From Oscillospiraceae bacterium (GTDB taxonomy: Bacteria > Bacillota > Clostridia > Oscillospirales > Oscillospiraceae), in assembly GCA_017395085.1 (NCBI GenBank), contig JAFPWF010000003.1, positions 110,334 to 174,333 on the forward strand: a stretch of 64,000 nt of DNA, given 5' to 3'. The position numbers were made by a program, and so were the translations under genes. Shown here one piece after another: positions 37,247 to 45,376 of the stretch (position 1 is its first letter; each line of letters opens with the position of its first letter). The notes below the pieces were generated by a model. That model saw only the letters and a list, made by a program, of their open reading frames with translations, was not told the DNA's origin and made no database searches.

Positions 37247-38346
37247 GGCCGAATTCGACCCCCTTCAACAAAAAAGACCTTTCCTCCGGTCCGTGAAGAA
37301 ATATTGAAGTCCTCACAGCAGGTGATCAGGGTTTGTCCCCCGCCGATGCGGTTCAGGACAAACGACTGCCTTTTTTCATCCAGTTCGGATAAAACATCGT
37401 CCAGCAGAAGGACCGGGTATTCTCCCGTTTCCTGAAGAATAATATCCCGTTCCGCAAGTTTTACGGACAGGGCGGCTGTACGGGTTTGCCCCTGTGAGGC
37501 ATAACTCCGGGCAGAGACGCCGTTAATCAGAAATTCCACATCATCCTTATGTGCGCCCGTCAGACAAAGTGCGCTGTCCAGTTCCGCCTGACGGTGTGTT
37601 TCCTGATGGTCGCAGATGTCGTAATAGATTTCCTTTGCGCTCGCGAAAGGATCCCGTACGGTGCTGACCGTACGGTACTGCAGTTCCAGATGCTCTCCCC
37701 GGCCGGAAAACTCTTCATGAATTCCTCCTACCGCATCATTCAGCCGTACCAGGTAAGCGGCACGGTAACGGATCAGCTGTGCGGAAACCCTGCACAATCC
37801 GTCCGAAAAGGCATCCAGTGTATCCAGCAGCGTCGGCTTTTCTTTCCAGTCCCTCAGAATCCGGGTTTTCTGTTCATACAGCCGGTTAAACTCCGTCAGC
37901 AGTGCGGCATACTTCGGCCGAATCTGGGAAATAGCCTGGTCCATCATTCTTCTGCGAATCTGAGCACCGTCTTTGATGATGTTCAGATCATCCGGACAGA
38001 AGAGAACAACATTCATTGTCTCTGCAAGTTCCGTTCCTGTTTTCCTGACGCCATTAACTGTGATTTTTTTTGCCTGTCCCGGACAGAGCCGGATCCGGAT
38101 GGTCTGCTCTCTTCCGCGGCTGAAAACATCCGCCAGAATTTCGGCTTCAGAGTACGGAAAACCGACCAGCTCCCGATCCATCCTGGTCCGGAAGCTTTTT
38201 CCGCAGGATAAATAATAAACCGCTTCCAGCAGATTTGTTTTTCCCTGCGCATTATCTCCGCAGATGATGTTTGTGTTCTCCGAAAAATCCACCGTTTCCC
38301 ATTCGTAATTTCGGAATCCGTTCAGCGCAATTTTAAGAACTTTCAT
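37237..38346 (-). CDS. recF: DNA replication and repair protein RecF
   Basis: The 369-residue SMC-like ATPase has Walker A GDNAQGKTNLLEAVYYLS (residues 30-47), a signature-like SQGQTRTAALSVKLAE segment near 285-300, and Walker B PVLLLDDVLSELD near 310-322. RecF loads RecA at gaps through RecO/RecR. It lies in the classic dnaA-dnaN-yaaA-recF order, between yaaA and remB. Confidence 0.96.
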   Translation of the reverse strand: MKVLKIALNGFRNYEWETVDFSENTNIICGDNAQGKTNLLEAVYYLSCGKSFRTRMDRELVGFPYSEAEILADVFSRGREQTIRIRLCPGQAKKITVNGVRKTGTELAETMNVVLFCPDDLNIIKDGAQIRRRMMDQAISQIRPKYAALLTEFNRLYEQKTRILRDWKEKPTLLDTLDAFSDGLCRVSAQLIRYRAAYLVRLNDAVGGIHEEFSGRGEHLELQYRTVSTVRDPFASAKEIYYDICDHQETHRQAELDSALCLTGAHKDDVEFLINGVSARSYASQGQTRTAALSVKLAERDIILQETGEYPVLLLDDVLSELDEKRQSFVLNRIGGGQTLITCCEDFNISSRTGGKVFFVEGGRIRPCT

Positions 38347-38377
38347 CTGTACTTACCAGTAAGCCCGTAAACAGGTA

Positions 38378-38605
38378 TCATCTCTGTTTGTTCTGTTCCT
38401 TTTCCACCAGGAGTTCCGACCCGCAGAAAGAAACAATATCTCCGGGATAGATTTTCTTTCCACGCTGCAGGCAGGTTTCTCCGTTCACACCGACCAGCCC
38501 GTCGCCGATCACGGTTTTTGCTTCACCGCCGGAAGAGGTCAGTGCGGAAAACTTCAGAAGAGCTTCCAGCTTGATAAAAGGGGTTTTGATCGAAATATGT
38601 TCCAT
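38378..38605 (-). CDS. yaaA: S4-domain RNA-binding protein YaaA
   Basis: The 75-residue protein consists of a single S4 domain (IKLEALLKFSALTSSGGEAK, then GLVGVNGE and GDIV), as in the small YaaA proteins between dnaN and recF of Firmicutes. I chose the ATG at 38605, four nt after the dnaN stop. A longer frame would overlap dnaN. In Bacillus YaaA is linked to ribosome assembly. Confidence 0.9.
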   Translation of the reverse strand: MEHISIKTPFIKLEALLKFSALTSSGGEAKTVIGDGLVGVNGETCLQRGKKIYPGDIVSFCGSELLVEKEQNKQR

Positions 38606-38609
38606 TCTT

Positions 38610-39725
38610 TCAGTCGCCTTCGCGCAGACGGACAGGCAGCACCATGTAGAGATACTGTCCTCCTTCCGCGGCTTCAATAATAATCGGTGCCGTCGGCGTA
38701 TTCATGGAAATCCGAAGCTTTTCTTCGTTCGCCGCTTTCAGAGCATCCATAAAGTAACGGTCATTGAATCCGATTCTCATTCCTTCTCCGCTGCCTTCAC
38801 AAATACATACGTCTTCTGCATGTCCGAAAGAAGTCGTGCAGAAAAACTGCAGCAGGCCTTCTCCTACGATCATTTTGACCGGAGAATTCTGTTTTTCCTT
38901 AATGACAAGGGAAACGCGGTCAATCACACGGATCATTTCCTCGCGTTCCACAATGATTTCATAACGGAAACTGGTTGGGATCGACTTGCGGTAGTTCATA
39001 AACTCACCCTCAAGCCGACGGGTTATCAGAACGGTATTTTCTACGGAAAAAGAAGCATGCTTATCGCCAAGTGCAATGACAACTTCATCTTTTCCATCTG
39101 CGGCACAAAGGCGCTCCACTTCGTTCAAAGAAGTTCCCGGAATAATAAAACTGCACGGTTCCATGCCGCCGCTTTCGATTTCCTCGTTTCGCTTGGCCAT
39201 CCGGTATCCGTCAATAGCCACCATTGTCAGTTCTCCTGCTCCAACTTCAAACAGAACACCCATATACAGAGGACGGCTGTCGGAGGTGGAAACTGCAAAA
39301 ACAGTCTGATTAATCATGCTCTTCAGAAGACCTTCCGGAATCCGAATCGTCTGGCGGGGATTTACCACATTCAATTCCGGAAAAGAATCCGGATCCAGGC
39401 CGATGAGATGAAATTCCGTTCTTCCGCAGCGGATACTGACGGAAAGATTTTCATCCGATTCAATACTCATCATCCCGTCCGGAAGTCTTCGAAGCAGATC
39501 CACCAGAAACCGTGCCGGTAATACCACGCTTCCTTCCTGTTGTATGTCCGCTTCCATAAAAGTATACATTCCTATTTTTGAGTCAAATGCCGTCAGTTTC
39601 AGATTTCCCTGCCGGGCCTCAAAAAGAATGCCTTCCATAGCAGGAACCGGACTTTTGCTGGCTGCCGCACGGGATACATTTGCAGCTGCTGTCTGAAGAG
39701 TGTTTTTTTCGCAGAGAATCTTCAA
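38610..39725 (-). CDS. dnaN: DNA polymerase III beta subunit (sliding clamp)
   Basis: The 371-residue protein forms the ring clamp that tethers DNA polymerase III. Its three clamp repeats are visible through the N-terminal EKNTLQTAAANVSRA segment, the central LLKSMINQTVFAVSTSDSRP segment (about 128-147) and the C-terminal YLYMVLPVRL end. The frame is open to 39854, but the good start is the TTG at 39725, preceded by GAGGTGA five nt upstream; the first residues (MKILCEKN) then match family members. No ATG is available at the proper position. The oriC region lies directly upstream. Confidence 0.96.
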   Translation of the reverse strand: MKILCEKNTLQTAAANVSRAAASKSPVPAMEGILFEARQGNLKLTAFDSKIGMYTFMEADIQQEGSVVLPARFLVDLLRRLPDGMMSIESDENLSVSIRCGRTEFHLIGLDPDSFPELNVVNPRQTIRIPEGLLKSMINQTVFAVSTSDSRPLYMGVLFEVGAGELTMVAIDGYRMAKRNEEIESGGMEPCSFIIPGTSLNEVERLCAADGKDEVVIALGDKHASFSVENTVLITRRLEGEFMNYRKSIPTSFRYEIIVEREEMIRVIDRVSLVIKEKQNSPVKMIVGEGLLQFFCTTSFGHAEDVCICEGSGEGMRIGFNDRYFMDALKAANEEKLRISMNTPTAPIIIEAAEGGQYLYMVLPVRLREGD

Positions 39726-39764
39726 GAAAATCACCTCATTAAAGTAAAAGATATATAATATTTT

Positions 39765-39782
39765 TAGAATAAATAGTAGTAG
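39765..39782 (+). promoter_or_regulatory. DnaA-trio-like triplets
   Basis: On the plus strand the phased triplets TAG-AAT-AAA-TAG-TAG-TAG appear, which read 3'-GAT-5' repeats in the polarity described for DnaA-trios of Bacillus subtilis. They start 10 nt from the first DnaA-box-like 9-mer. Confidence 0.5.
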
Positions 39783-39792
39783 AAAAAAAATC

Positions 39793-39877
39793 TGTCGAAA
39801 ACTGAAAAATATAAAGAAAAATGGGCAAAAACTGCTGTCGAAAAAATTGTTCAAAAATGTGTCGATAATGTCGAAAA
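39793..39877 (-). repeat. Four DnaA-box-like 9-mers of variant sequence
   Basis: On the plus strand TGTCGAAAA occurs at 39793, 39836 and 39869, and TGTCGATAA at 39860. All have the same orientation and the last two abut. Read on the minus strand they are TTTTCGACA and TTATCGACA; the latter differs from the canonical TTATCCACA by one base. Confidence 0.65.
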
Positions 39878-39937
39878 GTAAAGATTAAAAATGATAAACA
39901 GGGGAAAAACAACATTCCGACAGGTTTCTGTTGAAAA

Positions 39938-41254
39938 TCAGTTGGATCCGGAACTGGTGGTAATATTGGAGGTGATATCCCGAATTACACCTGTCATTTC
40001 CGAGTCTGTACGCATCATTTCTTCAATTTTACGAATAGAACTGAGCGCAGTGGTATGATTTCTGCCAAGTTCTTTTCCGATGTCATTCAGAGAAAGATTG
40101 GTCAGCTGCCGAAGGAGATACATGGAAATCTGCCTCGGAATGGCAATTTCTCGGGATCGGTTGTTTCCTTTCAAATCTTCCGGCTTCAGGGAAAAGTACT
40201 TTGCTGTTTCCCGGATAATATTATCAGGGTTTGGAATATCAGTCCCGTTTCGAGTCACATCTTCAATCGCACGGTCAACTGATTCTTTGGTGATATCGTC
40301 ATTTAAAATATCTCTGTACGCGGTAAGGCGTTTAATGACACCCTCCAGCTGACGGACGTTTGCGGTAATGGAAGCAGCGATGTATTCAATAATTTCATCC
40401 GGGAGAAGAAGACCGAGCCTGGTTGCCTTGTTGCGGGCAATGGCCATGCGCGTTTCCAGATCGGGAGGGGCAATGTCGGCCATTAAACCGCCTTCAAAGC
40501 GCGTACGCAGACGATCATCCAGCAGGGACATCTCCATCGGAGGTCGGTCTGAGGTAATCACAATCTGGTTTCCGGCCTCATAGATGGAATTAAAGGTATG
40601 GAAAAATTCAATTTGTGTGCTCTGTTTGCCGGCAATGAACTGAATGTCATCGACCAGAAAAAGGTCAACATTTCGGTGTTTGGTGCGGAATTCCAGCGTT
40701 TTGCCTTCCTTGATGGAATTGACCAGATCATTGGTAAAGTCATCGCCTTTAATGTAGGAAATCTTCTTTTCCGGGAAACGCTCATGAATGGAGTGTCCGA
40801 TAGCCATCAGAAGGTGTGTCTTTCCAAGGCCGGAATTGCCGTAGATGAAGAGGGGATTGTAGGCTTTTCCTGGATTCTCGGCAACGGAGATGGCAGCGGC
40901 ATGGGCGAATTTGTTGGAATTTCCGACGATGAAGTTGTCAAAGGTGTATCCGGCCATTTCCGGAAATGGCCCATCGGTCGGATTCTCCTCTCCCTTGATG
41001 TATTCTTCCTCTCCGACCAGGACCAGAAGATCAAAGTCGCAGGAAAAAAGTTCAGACAGGGAAGCCTTGATGGAAGAGGCAAAACGTTCCGTAATGATTT
41101 TCTTTTTAAACTGTGTTGTCGTGCGGATGACCAGGCGGTATTCTTCCAGTTCCACGGGGCTGCAGTCGCTGAACCAGGTGGTAATGGCGGTCGGGGTCAG
41201 CTGGGTTGAAAGACTCTGCATGAGCATTTTCCAGATATCGTCCAGCGAGTTCAC
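39938..41254 (-). CDS. dnaA: Chromosomal replication initiator protein DnaA
   Basis: The 438-residue protein has domain I at the N-terminus (SLDDIWKMLMQSLSTQL), a short linker, and the AAA+ domain. Walker A is YGNSGLGKTHLLMAIGHS near residues 139-156, Walker B is DLFLVDDIQFIAGK near 201-214, and the initiator region follows. Domain IV reads IPRQISMYLLRQLTN and LGRNHTTALSSIRKIEE. The usual GRDHTT is GRNHTT here, with Asn near residue 399. I prefer the GTG at 41254, which has a GAAGG site, over the ATG at 41290, which has none and lies about 15 nt from the inferred transcription start. Confidence 0.96.
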   Translation of the reverse strand: MNSLDDIWKMLMQSLSTQLTPTAITTWFSDCSPVELEEYRLVIRTTTQFKKKIITERFASSIKASLSELFSCDFDLLVLVGEEEYIKGEENPTDGPFPEMAGYTFDNFIVGNSNKFAHAAAISVAENPGKAYNPLFIYGNSGLGKTHLLMAIGHSIHERFPEKKISYIKGDDFTNDLVNSIKEGKTLEFRTKHRNVDLFLVDDIQFIAGKQSTQIEFFHTFNSIYEAGNQIVITSDRPPMEMSLLDDRLRTRFEGGLMADIAPPDLETRMAIARNKATRLGLLLPDEIIEYIAASITANVRQLEGVIKRLTAYRDILNDDITKESVDRAIEDVTRNGTDIPNPDNIIRETAKYFSLKPEDLKGNNRSREIAIPRQISMYLLRQLTNLSLNDIGKELGRNHTTALSSIRKIEEMMRTDSEMTGVIRDITSNITTSSGSN

Positions 41255-41311
41255 GGAAAGACCTTCTTTCGAGAAAAAATGTGTCTGCATGGATATACTA
41301 ATAAGCAATCT

Positions 41312-41340
41312 ATTATAACAGATTCGGTAAGGAGATGCAA
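41312..41340 (-). promoter_or_regulatory. dnaA promoter
   Basis: On the minus strand TTGCAT, a 17-nt spacer and a consensus TATAAT. Confidence 0.8.
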
Positions 41341-41398
41341 TAAAAACAGAAGATATAATTATAATAATGTAAGAAAGCAATGCTCCGGTATGGAAAAG

Positions 41399-41446
41399 AA
41401 TACCGCAAAACAACCGGATCAAAAGAACGGGCTGTCTTGCGGTATT
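41399..41446 (-). terminator. Terminator after mscL
   Basis: On the minus strand ATACCGCAA pairs with TTGCGGTAT across a 28-nt loop, followed by TCTTTT. Confidence 0.7.
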
Positions 41447-41470
41447 TGAAACTGTGCAGTTTTTTCCGAG

Positions 41471-41911
41471 TTACTTTTTCTTTAGTTCTTCCAGGATGGA
41501 GGCAAGCAGTTCTTCCGTGGTCGGTTTTGCGGCAGCCTCTGCTGCGGCTTTTGCAGCGGCCTCTTCCTCTTCCTTCTTTTGCTTGCTCTTTGTCATTTCG
41601 GAAGCTTTGTTGATTGCCTTAATGACAGAGAAGAGTACCAGAGCAATGATCAGGAAGTTGATGATTGCCCCGATAAAGGTACCGAGACCGAGAACGATGG
41701 CTTCCTTTTCTCCTTCCGCGGCGCGCAGAGTGATATTCAGGGCATCAGGGTTCGGGCTGTTGAAGGCAACGGCAAGGAGGGGAGTAATAACGTTAGCAAC
41801 CAGGGCGGAAGTGATCGCAGTGAAGGCACCGCCGATAATGACGCCGATCGCCATGTCCATGACGTTGCCGCGGGTGACAAATTTCTTGAATTCTTCCAGA
41901 AATTTTTTCAT
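41471..41911 (-). CDS. mscL: Large-conductance mechanosensitive channel MscL
   Basis: The 146-residue protein has the N-terminal amphipathic helix and pore helix (FKKFVTRGNVMDMAIGVIIGG split around residues 8-28), a periplasmic-type loop, the second helix (FIGAIINFLIIALVLF, about 78-93) and a charged C-terminal bundle rich in Lys, Glu and Ala. It releases solutes during hypo-osmotic shock. Its position immediately upstream of dnaA, in the same direction, is unusual, because rpmH normally occupies that side. AAGGAG precedes the ATG. Confidence 0.96.
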   Translation of the reverse strand: MKKFLEEFKKFVTRGNVMDMAIGVIIGGAFTAITSALVANVITPLLAVAFNSPNPDALNITLRAAEGEKEAIVLGLGTFIGAIINFLIIALVLFSVIKAINKASEMTKSKQKKEEEEAAAKAAAEAAAKPTTEELLASILEELKKK

Positions 41912-41974
41912 ATGATAGTACTCCTTTTAATTAAAAAATTTTAAGTTTTTGTAAAGATGCCGAAATGAAACAGT

Positions 41975-43297
41975 TTATTTTTTTGGGATCAGGACTTTGG
42001 TTCCGCCCATGTAAGGCCACAGGACCTCGGGAATGGTGACGCTTCCGTCTGCCTGCAGATGGTTTTCCAGAAAAGCAATCAGCATGCGGGGCGGCGCAAC
42101 CACGGTATTGTTGAGGGTATGCGGAAGATAGGTGGTTTTCCCGTCGCTGCTCTTGACACGGATCTTCAACCGCCGTGCCTGGGCATCGGATAGATTGGAG
42201 CAGGAGCAGACCTCAAAATACTTTTTCTGCCTGGGGGACCAGGCTTCAATATCACAGGACTTGACCTTCAGGTCGGCAAGGTCACCGGAACAGCATTCCA
42301 ACTGACGGACGGGGATTTCCATGCTGCGGAACAGCTCCACCGAGAAGCGCCACATCTTTTCATACCAGGCCATGGAGTCTTCCGGCTTGCAGACGACGAT
42401 CATTTCCTGTTTTTCAAACTGGTGAATGCGGTAGACTCCGCGCTCTTCAATTCCGTGCGCACCCTTCTCTTTTCGGAAGCAGGGGGAATAACTGGTCAGC
42501 GTCTGCGGCAGTTGGTCCTCCGTCAGAATCTGGTCGATGAATTTTCCAATCATGGAGTGTTCGGAGGTTCCGATCAGATACAGATCCTCGCCTTCGATTT
42601 TGTACATCATGGCATCCATTTCAGTCTGGCTCATGACGCCCTGCACCACATTGCCGTGGATCATGAAAGGAGGAATGCAGTAAGTGAAGCCCTTGCCGAT
42701 CATAAAATCTCTGGCGTAGGCCAGAACGGCGGAGTGCAGACGGGCAATATCGCCCATCAGGTAATAGAAGCCGTTTCCGGAGGTTCTGCCGGCAGCATCC
42801 ATATCAATGCCGTTGAAGCGTTCCATGATTTCGGTGTGATAAGGGACCTCGTAATCCGGCACGACCGGTTCTCCAAAACGCTGAACTTCGACATTGGCGC
42901 TGTCATCCGGGCCGATGGGAACCGACGGGTCAATGATATTCGGAATCAGCAGCATCCGGCGGTAGATCTCATCCTTGTACGTTTCCTCCAGCCGTTCAAG
43001 TTCCGCGAGACGCTCGTCGTCGGCCTTGACTGCAGCCATATTTGCATCAATCTGGGCCTGAATGGCAGTTTTTTCTTCTTCAGAGGCTTTCTTCAGTTTT
43101 CCGAAAAGAGGGCCGTTGGCCTTGGAGAGCTGGTTCTTCCGGGCGCGAAGTTCACTGGCCTCCGTGATCGCGGCGCGGTTTTTGGCATCCAGGTCGATCA
43201 CTTCGTCCACCAGGGGGAGCTTGGCATCCTGATACTTTTTGCGAATGTTTTCTTTGACCAGTTCCGGATTGTCCCGGACAAATTTGATGTCCAACAT
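41975..43297 (-). CDS. serS: Seryl-tRNA synthetase
   Basis: The 440-residue class II enzyme has the long N-terminal coiled coil (about residues 25-105, Lys/Glu-rich) that grips tRNA-Ser. The catalytic core shows motif 2 (FRKEKGAHGIEERGVYRIHQ, about 276-295) and motif 3 (TVVAPPRMLIAFLENH, about 398-413). Length and order match the family. AGAAGGAGA lies before the ATG. The 34-nt gap to parB leaves no room for a T-box leader. Confidence 0.97.
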   Translation of the reverse strand: MLDIKFVRDNPELVKENIRKKYQDAKLPLVDEVIDLDAKNRAAITEASELRARKNQLSKANGPLFGKLKKASEEEKTAIQAQIDANMAAVKADDERLAELERLEETYKDEIYRRMLLIPNIIDPSVPIGPDDSANVEVQRFGEPVVPDYEVPYHTEIMERFNGIDMDAAGRTSGNGFYYLMGDIARLHSAVLAYARDFMIGKGFTYCIPPFMIHGNVVQGVMSQTEMDAMMYKIEGEDLYLIGTSEHSMIGKFIDQILTEDQLPQTLTSYSPCFRKEKGAHGIEERGVYRIHQFEKQEMIVVCKPEDSMAWYEKMWRFSVELFRSMEIPVRQLECCSGDLADLKVKSCDIEAWSPRQKKYFEVCSCSNLSDAQARRLKIRVKSSDGKTTYLPHTLNNTVVAPPRMLIAFLENHLQADGSVTIPEVLWPYMGGTKVLIPKK

Positions 43298-43331
43298 GTT
43301 TTTTGTGTCTCCTTCTATAATCTCTATTGCT

Positions 43332-44210
43332 TTATCCGATGTGATTCAGGCTGCGCAGTGCGGCAATCAAAGATTCCCGATCGTCGGCATTATCGTAGAA
43401 GAGTTCGATCTTTCCGCGGTTTTTCTTTTCCGTCAAAGCAACGCGCCTTCCCAGTAGCGAAGACAGTTCATCGGAGAGTGCCGCGGCATAATCCACGAAA
43501 GGCCCCTCCTCCGGAGAGGACGGCGGTGCGGAGGACTGCTTTGCCAGTTTTGCTGCGAGTTGCTCTGCCTTCCGGACGGAAAGGGACTTTTCGAGCACCT
43601 GTTTTGCCGCAGAAAGCTGCAGCACCGGATCTTCCACGGCAAGCAGAGCTCTCGCATGCCCTGCGGAAAGCGCTCCGCGCTCGACCAGATCCGCGACAGG
43701 GGCAGAAAGATTCAGCAGCCGAAGGGCGTTGGTGACGGCAGAACGGGATTTTCCGACGCCGGCGGCAGCCTCTTCCTGGGTCAGGCTGTAATCTGAAATC
43801 AGTTTCTGATAGCCGCGTGCCTCCTCCATCGGATTCAGGTCTTCCCGCTGCAGGTTCTCCACAAGAGCAAGCTCCGCAACACTGCGGTCGTCCGCTTCCA
43901 GTACCCGCACAGGTATTTCCGAGAGACCCGCAATCCGCGCGGCGCGCCAGCGGCGCTCTCCGGCGATGATCTGATAATCGCCGTTCGGAAGATGGCGGAC
44001 AATGACGGGCTGGATCAAGCCATGCCTTGCAATGGAGGCTGCAAGATCCTGCAGACGATCTTCGTCAAACTGGTCACGCGGCTGATCCTGCCGCGGTTCG
44101 ATGCGGGAAAGAGGAAGCGTCTGTATCTGCTTTTCCTGCACGGCCTGAAGATCGGGACCGAACAGCGCATCGAGTCCTGTACCAAGGCCTCGCTTTTCCT
44201 TTACTGCCAT
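43332..44210 (-). CDS. parB: Chromosome partitioning protein ParB (Spo0J)
   Basis: The 292-residue protein has the N-terminal CTPase/ParB-like domain with YQIIAGERRWRAARIAG near residues 73-89. The helix-turn-helix that reads parS follows (SLTQEEAAAGVGKSRSAVTN near 137-156), then a C-terminal dimerisation domain. It should load at the three parS sites just upstream of parA and slide outward. The gene overlaps parA by 10 nt. Confidence 0.95.
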   Translation of the reverse strand: MAVKEKRGLGTGLDALFGPDLQAVQEKQIQTLPLSRIEPRQDQPRDQFDEDRLQDLAASIARHGLIQPVIVRHLPNGDYQIIAGERRWRAARIAGLSEIPVRVLEADDRSVAELALVENLQREDLNPMEEARGYQKLISDYSLTQEEAAAGVGKSRSAVTNALRLLNLSAPVADLVERGALSAGHARALLAVEDPVLQLSAAKQVLEKSLSVRKAEQLAAKLAKQSSAPPSSPEEGPFVDYAAALSDELSSLLGRRVALTEKKNRGKIELFYDNADDRESLIAALRSLNHIG

Positions 44211-44974
44211 ATTTGTTTTCCTTTATCCTTGCTCAAAAATTCTTCTGCCAGGGAAAGATACGCCCGGCTGCCCTTGTTGTTTTTGTCATAGAGAATGCCA
44301 GGAAGCCCATGGCTTGGGGCCTCGGACAGTCGTACGGAACGGGGAATGACAGTTTGGTATACTTTATCCGGCAGAAAGCGCCGCAGTTCATTTTCTACCT
44401 GCAGCGTCAGGTTTGCCCTGGCGTCGTACATGGTCAGGACAATACCCTCGACGCGCAGACGGCTGTTAAGGCGGGAAGAACACAGCCGGATGCTGCCGAT
44501 GAGGTCCGTGATCCCTTCCAGTGCATAATATTCGCACTGCATCGGGATCAGAACACTGTCCGCTGCCGCAAGCGCGTTGACCGTAATGAGTTCGAGGGAA
44601 GGCGGGCAGTCCAGAAAAATATAGTCATACTCAGTATAGACCCGCTGCAGAGCGCGGTAAAGGATGGATTCCCGATGATCACGCTCAATCAGTTCCACCG
44701 TGGCGGCGGCAAAATCCCGTCCGCTGGGAAGTACATCACCGAAGGGGGTGGAAACAATACATTCTTCACAGGGAACATCCCGGATCATCAGATCGTAAAT
44801 GTTGGGAGAGCGGTTCTTTTTCACACCCATTCCCGAAGTGGCATTCCCTTGGGGGTCACAGTCAACCAGAAGAACGTGCTGACCGAGCAGCGTCAGAGCG
44901 GCGCAGAGGTTGACACAGGTTGTTGTTTTTCCAACGCCGCCCTTCTGGTTGGCGAAAGCAACGATTTTTGCCAT
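44201..44974 (-). CDS. parA: Chromosome partitioning ATPase ParA (Soj)
   Basis: The 257-residue protein carries the deviant Walker A (NQKGGVGKTTTCVNL, residues 9-23), VLLVDCDPQGNATSGMG near 36-52 and FLDCPPSL near 122-129. Chromosomal Soj proteins act with ParB in origin segregation and control DnaA activity in Bacillus. It has its own promoter next to parS1. Confidence 0.96.
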   Translation of the reverse strand: MAKIVAFANQKGGVGKTTTCVNLCAALTLLGQHVLLVDCDPQGNATSGMGVKKNRSPNIYDLMIRDVPCEECIVSTPFGDVLPSGRDFAAATVELIERDHRESILYRALQRVYTEYDYIFLDCPPSLELITVNALAAADSVLIPMQCEYYALEGITDLIGSIRLCSSRLNSRLRVEGIVLTMYDARANLTLQVENELRRFLPDKVYQTVIPRSVRLSEAPSHGLPGILYDKNNKGSRAYLSLAEEFLSKDKGKQIWQ

Positions 44975-45007
44975 GGTATATGGTAACTCCTCAAAAATCT
45001 ATGCAGA

Positions 45008-45036
45008 ATTATATCAGCATGGCACGGCAAATGCAA
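45008..45036 (-). promoter_or_regulatory. parAB promoter
   Basis: On the minus strand TTGCAT, a 17-nt spacer and TATAAT. The -35 is only one base away from parS1, so ParB binding could affect it. Confidence 0.8.
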
Positions 45037-45037
45037 T

Positions 45038-45053
45038 TGTTTCACGTGAAACA
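45038..45053. promoter_or_regulatory. parS: parS site 1
   Basis: Perfect 16-bp palindrome TGTTTCACGTGAAACA, the consensus ParB/Spo0J site. Confidence 0.97.
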
Positions 45054-45086
45054 ATTTGAATGACCGGCAAAAACAGCATTTGTGAA

Positions 45087-45102
45087 TGTTTCACGTGAAA
45101 CA
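45087..45102. promoter_or_regulatory. parS: parS site 2
   Basis: A second perfect copy of the consensus 16-mer, 49 bp from site 1. Confidence 0.97.
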
Positions 45103-45151
45103 ATTGCCGATCGGCCTGTTTCCTGTGTATCTGACACGGCGCCTCACGGGA

Positions 45152-45167
45152 TGTTTCACGTGAAACA
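45152..45167. promoter_or_regulatory. parS: parS site 3
   Basis: A third perfect copy, 65 bp from site 2. The rest of the 400-bp parA-rpsT gap contains only the two divergent promoters and A-rich sequence. Confidence 0.97.
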
Positions 45168-45291
45168 CTTTACTGAAATCAAAATCTTGTATTTCAAAGT
45201 AGAAAAAACCACAACAATTTGAGCCGCCGGAAATGCCGGCAAAACGGCGAAAGAATGCGCAAAAAAAACGCAAAAAAGCTCGAAAAAATGC

Positions 45292-45320
45292 TTGCTTTTC
45301 CATTTTTTCTTTGTTATAAT
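45292..45320 (+). promoter_or_regulatory. rpsT promoter
   Basis: TTGCTT, a 17-nt spacer and TATAAT. Confidence 0.8.
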
Positions 45321-45376
45321 CACTAAACGCGAGTGAGAGAACCCGCAGAAAACTGTCAGGGGAGGTGGCAAACTGC

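Larger units (their letters stand above)
39726..39937. other. oriC region (dnaA-dnaN intergenic, very AT-rich)
   Basis: This 212-bp AT-rich gap between dnaA and dnaN is where Firmicutes origins normally unwind. Canonical TTATCCACA boxes are absent. Instead there are four 9-mers of TTTTCGACA/TTATCGACA type and a TAG-triplet run beside the dnaN-proximal one. The dnaN promoter must also lie here, but no clear -35/-10 pair was found. Confidence 0.75.

Noticed and set aside
41255-41290. ATG start for dnaA at 41290
   Set aside because: No ribosome binding site and too close to the inferred transcription start; the GTG at 41254 fits the family N-terminus better.
43298-43331. T-box leader for serS
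   Set aside because: The gap to parB is 34 nt, too short for a T-box.
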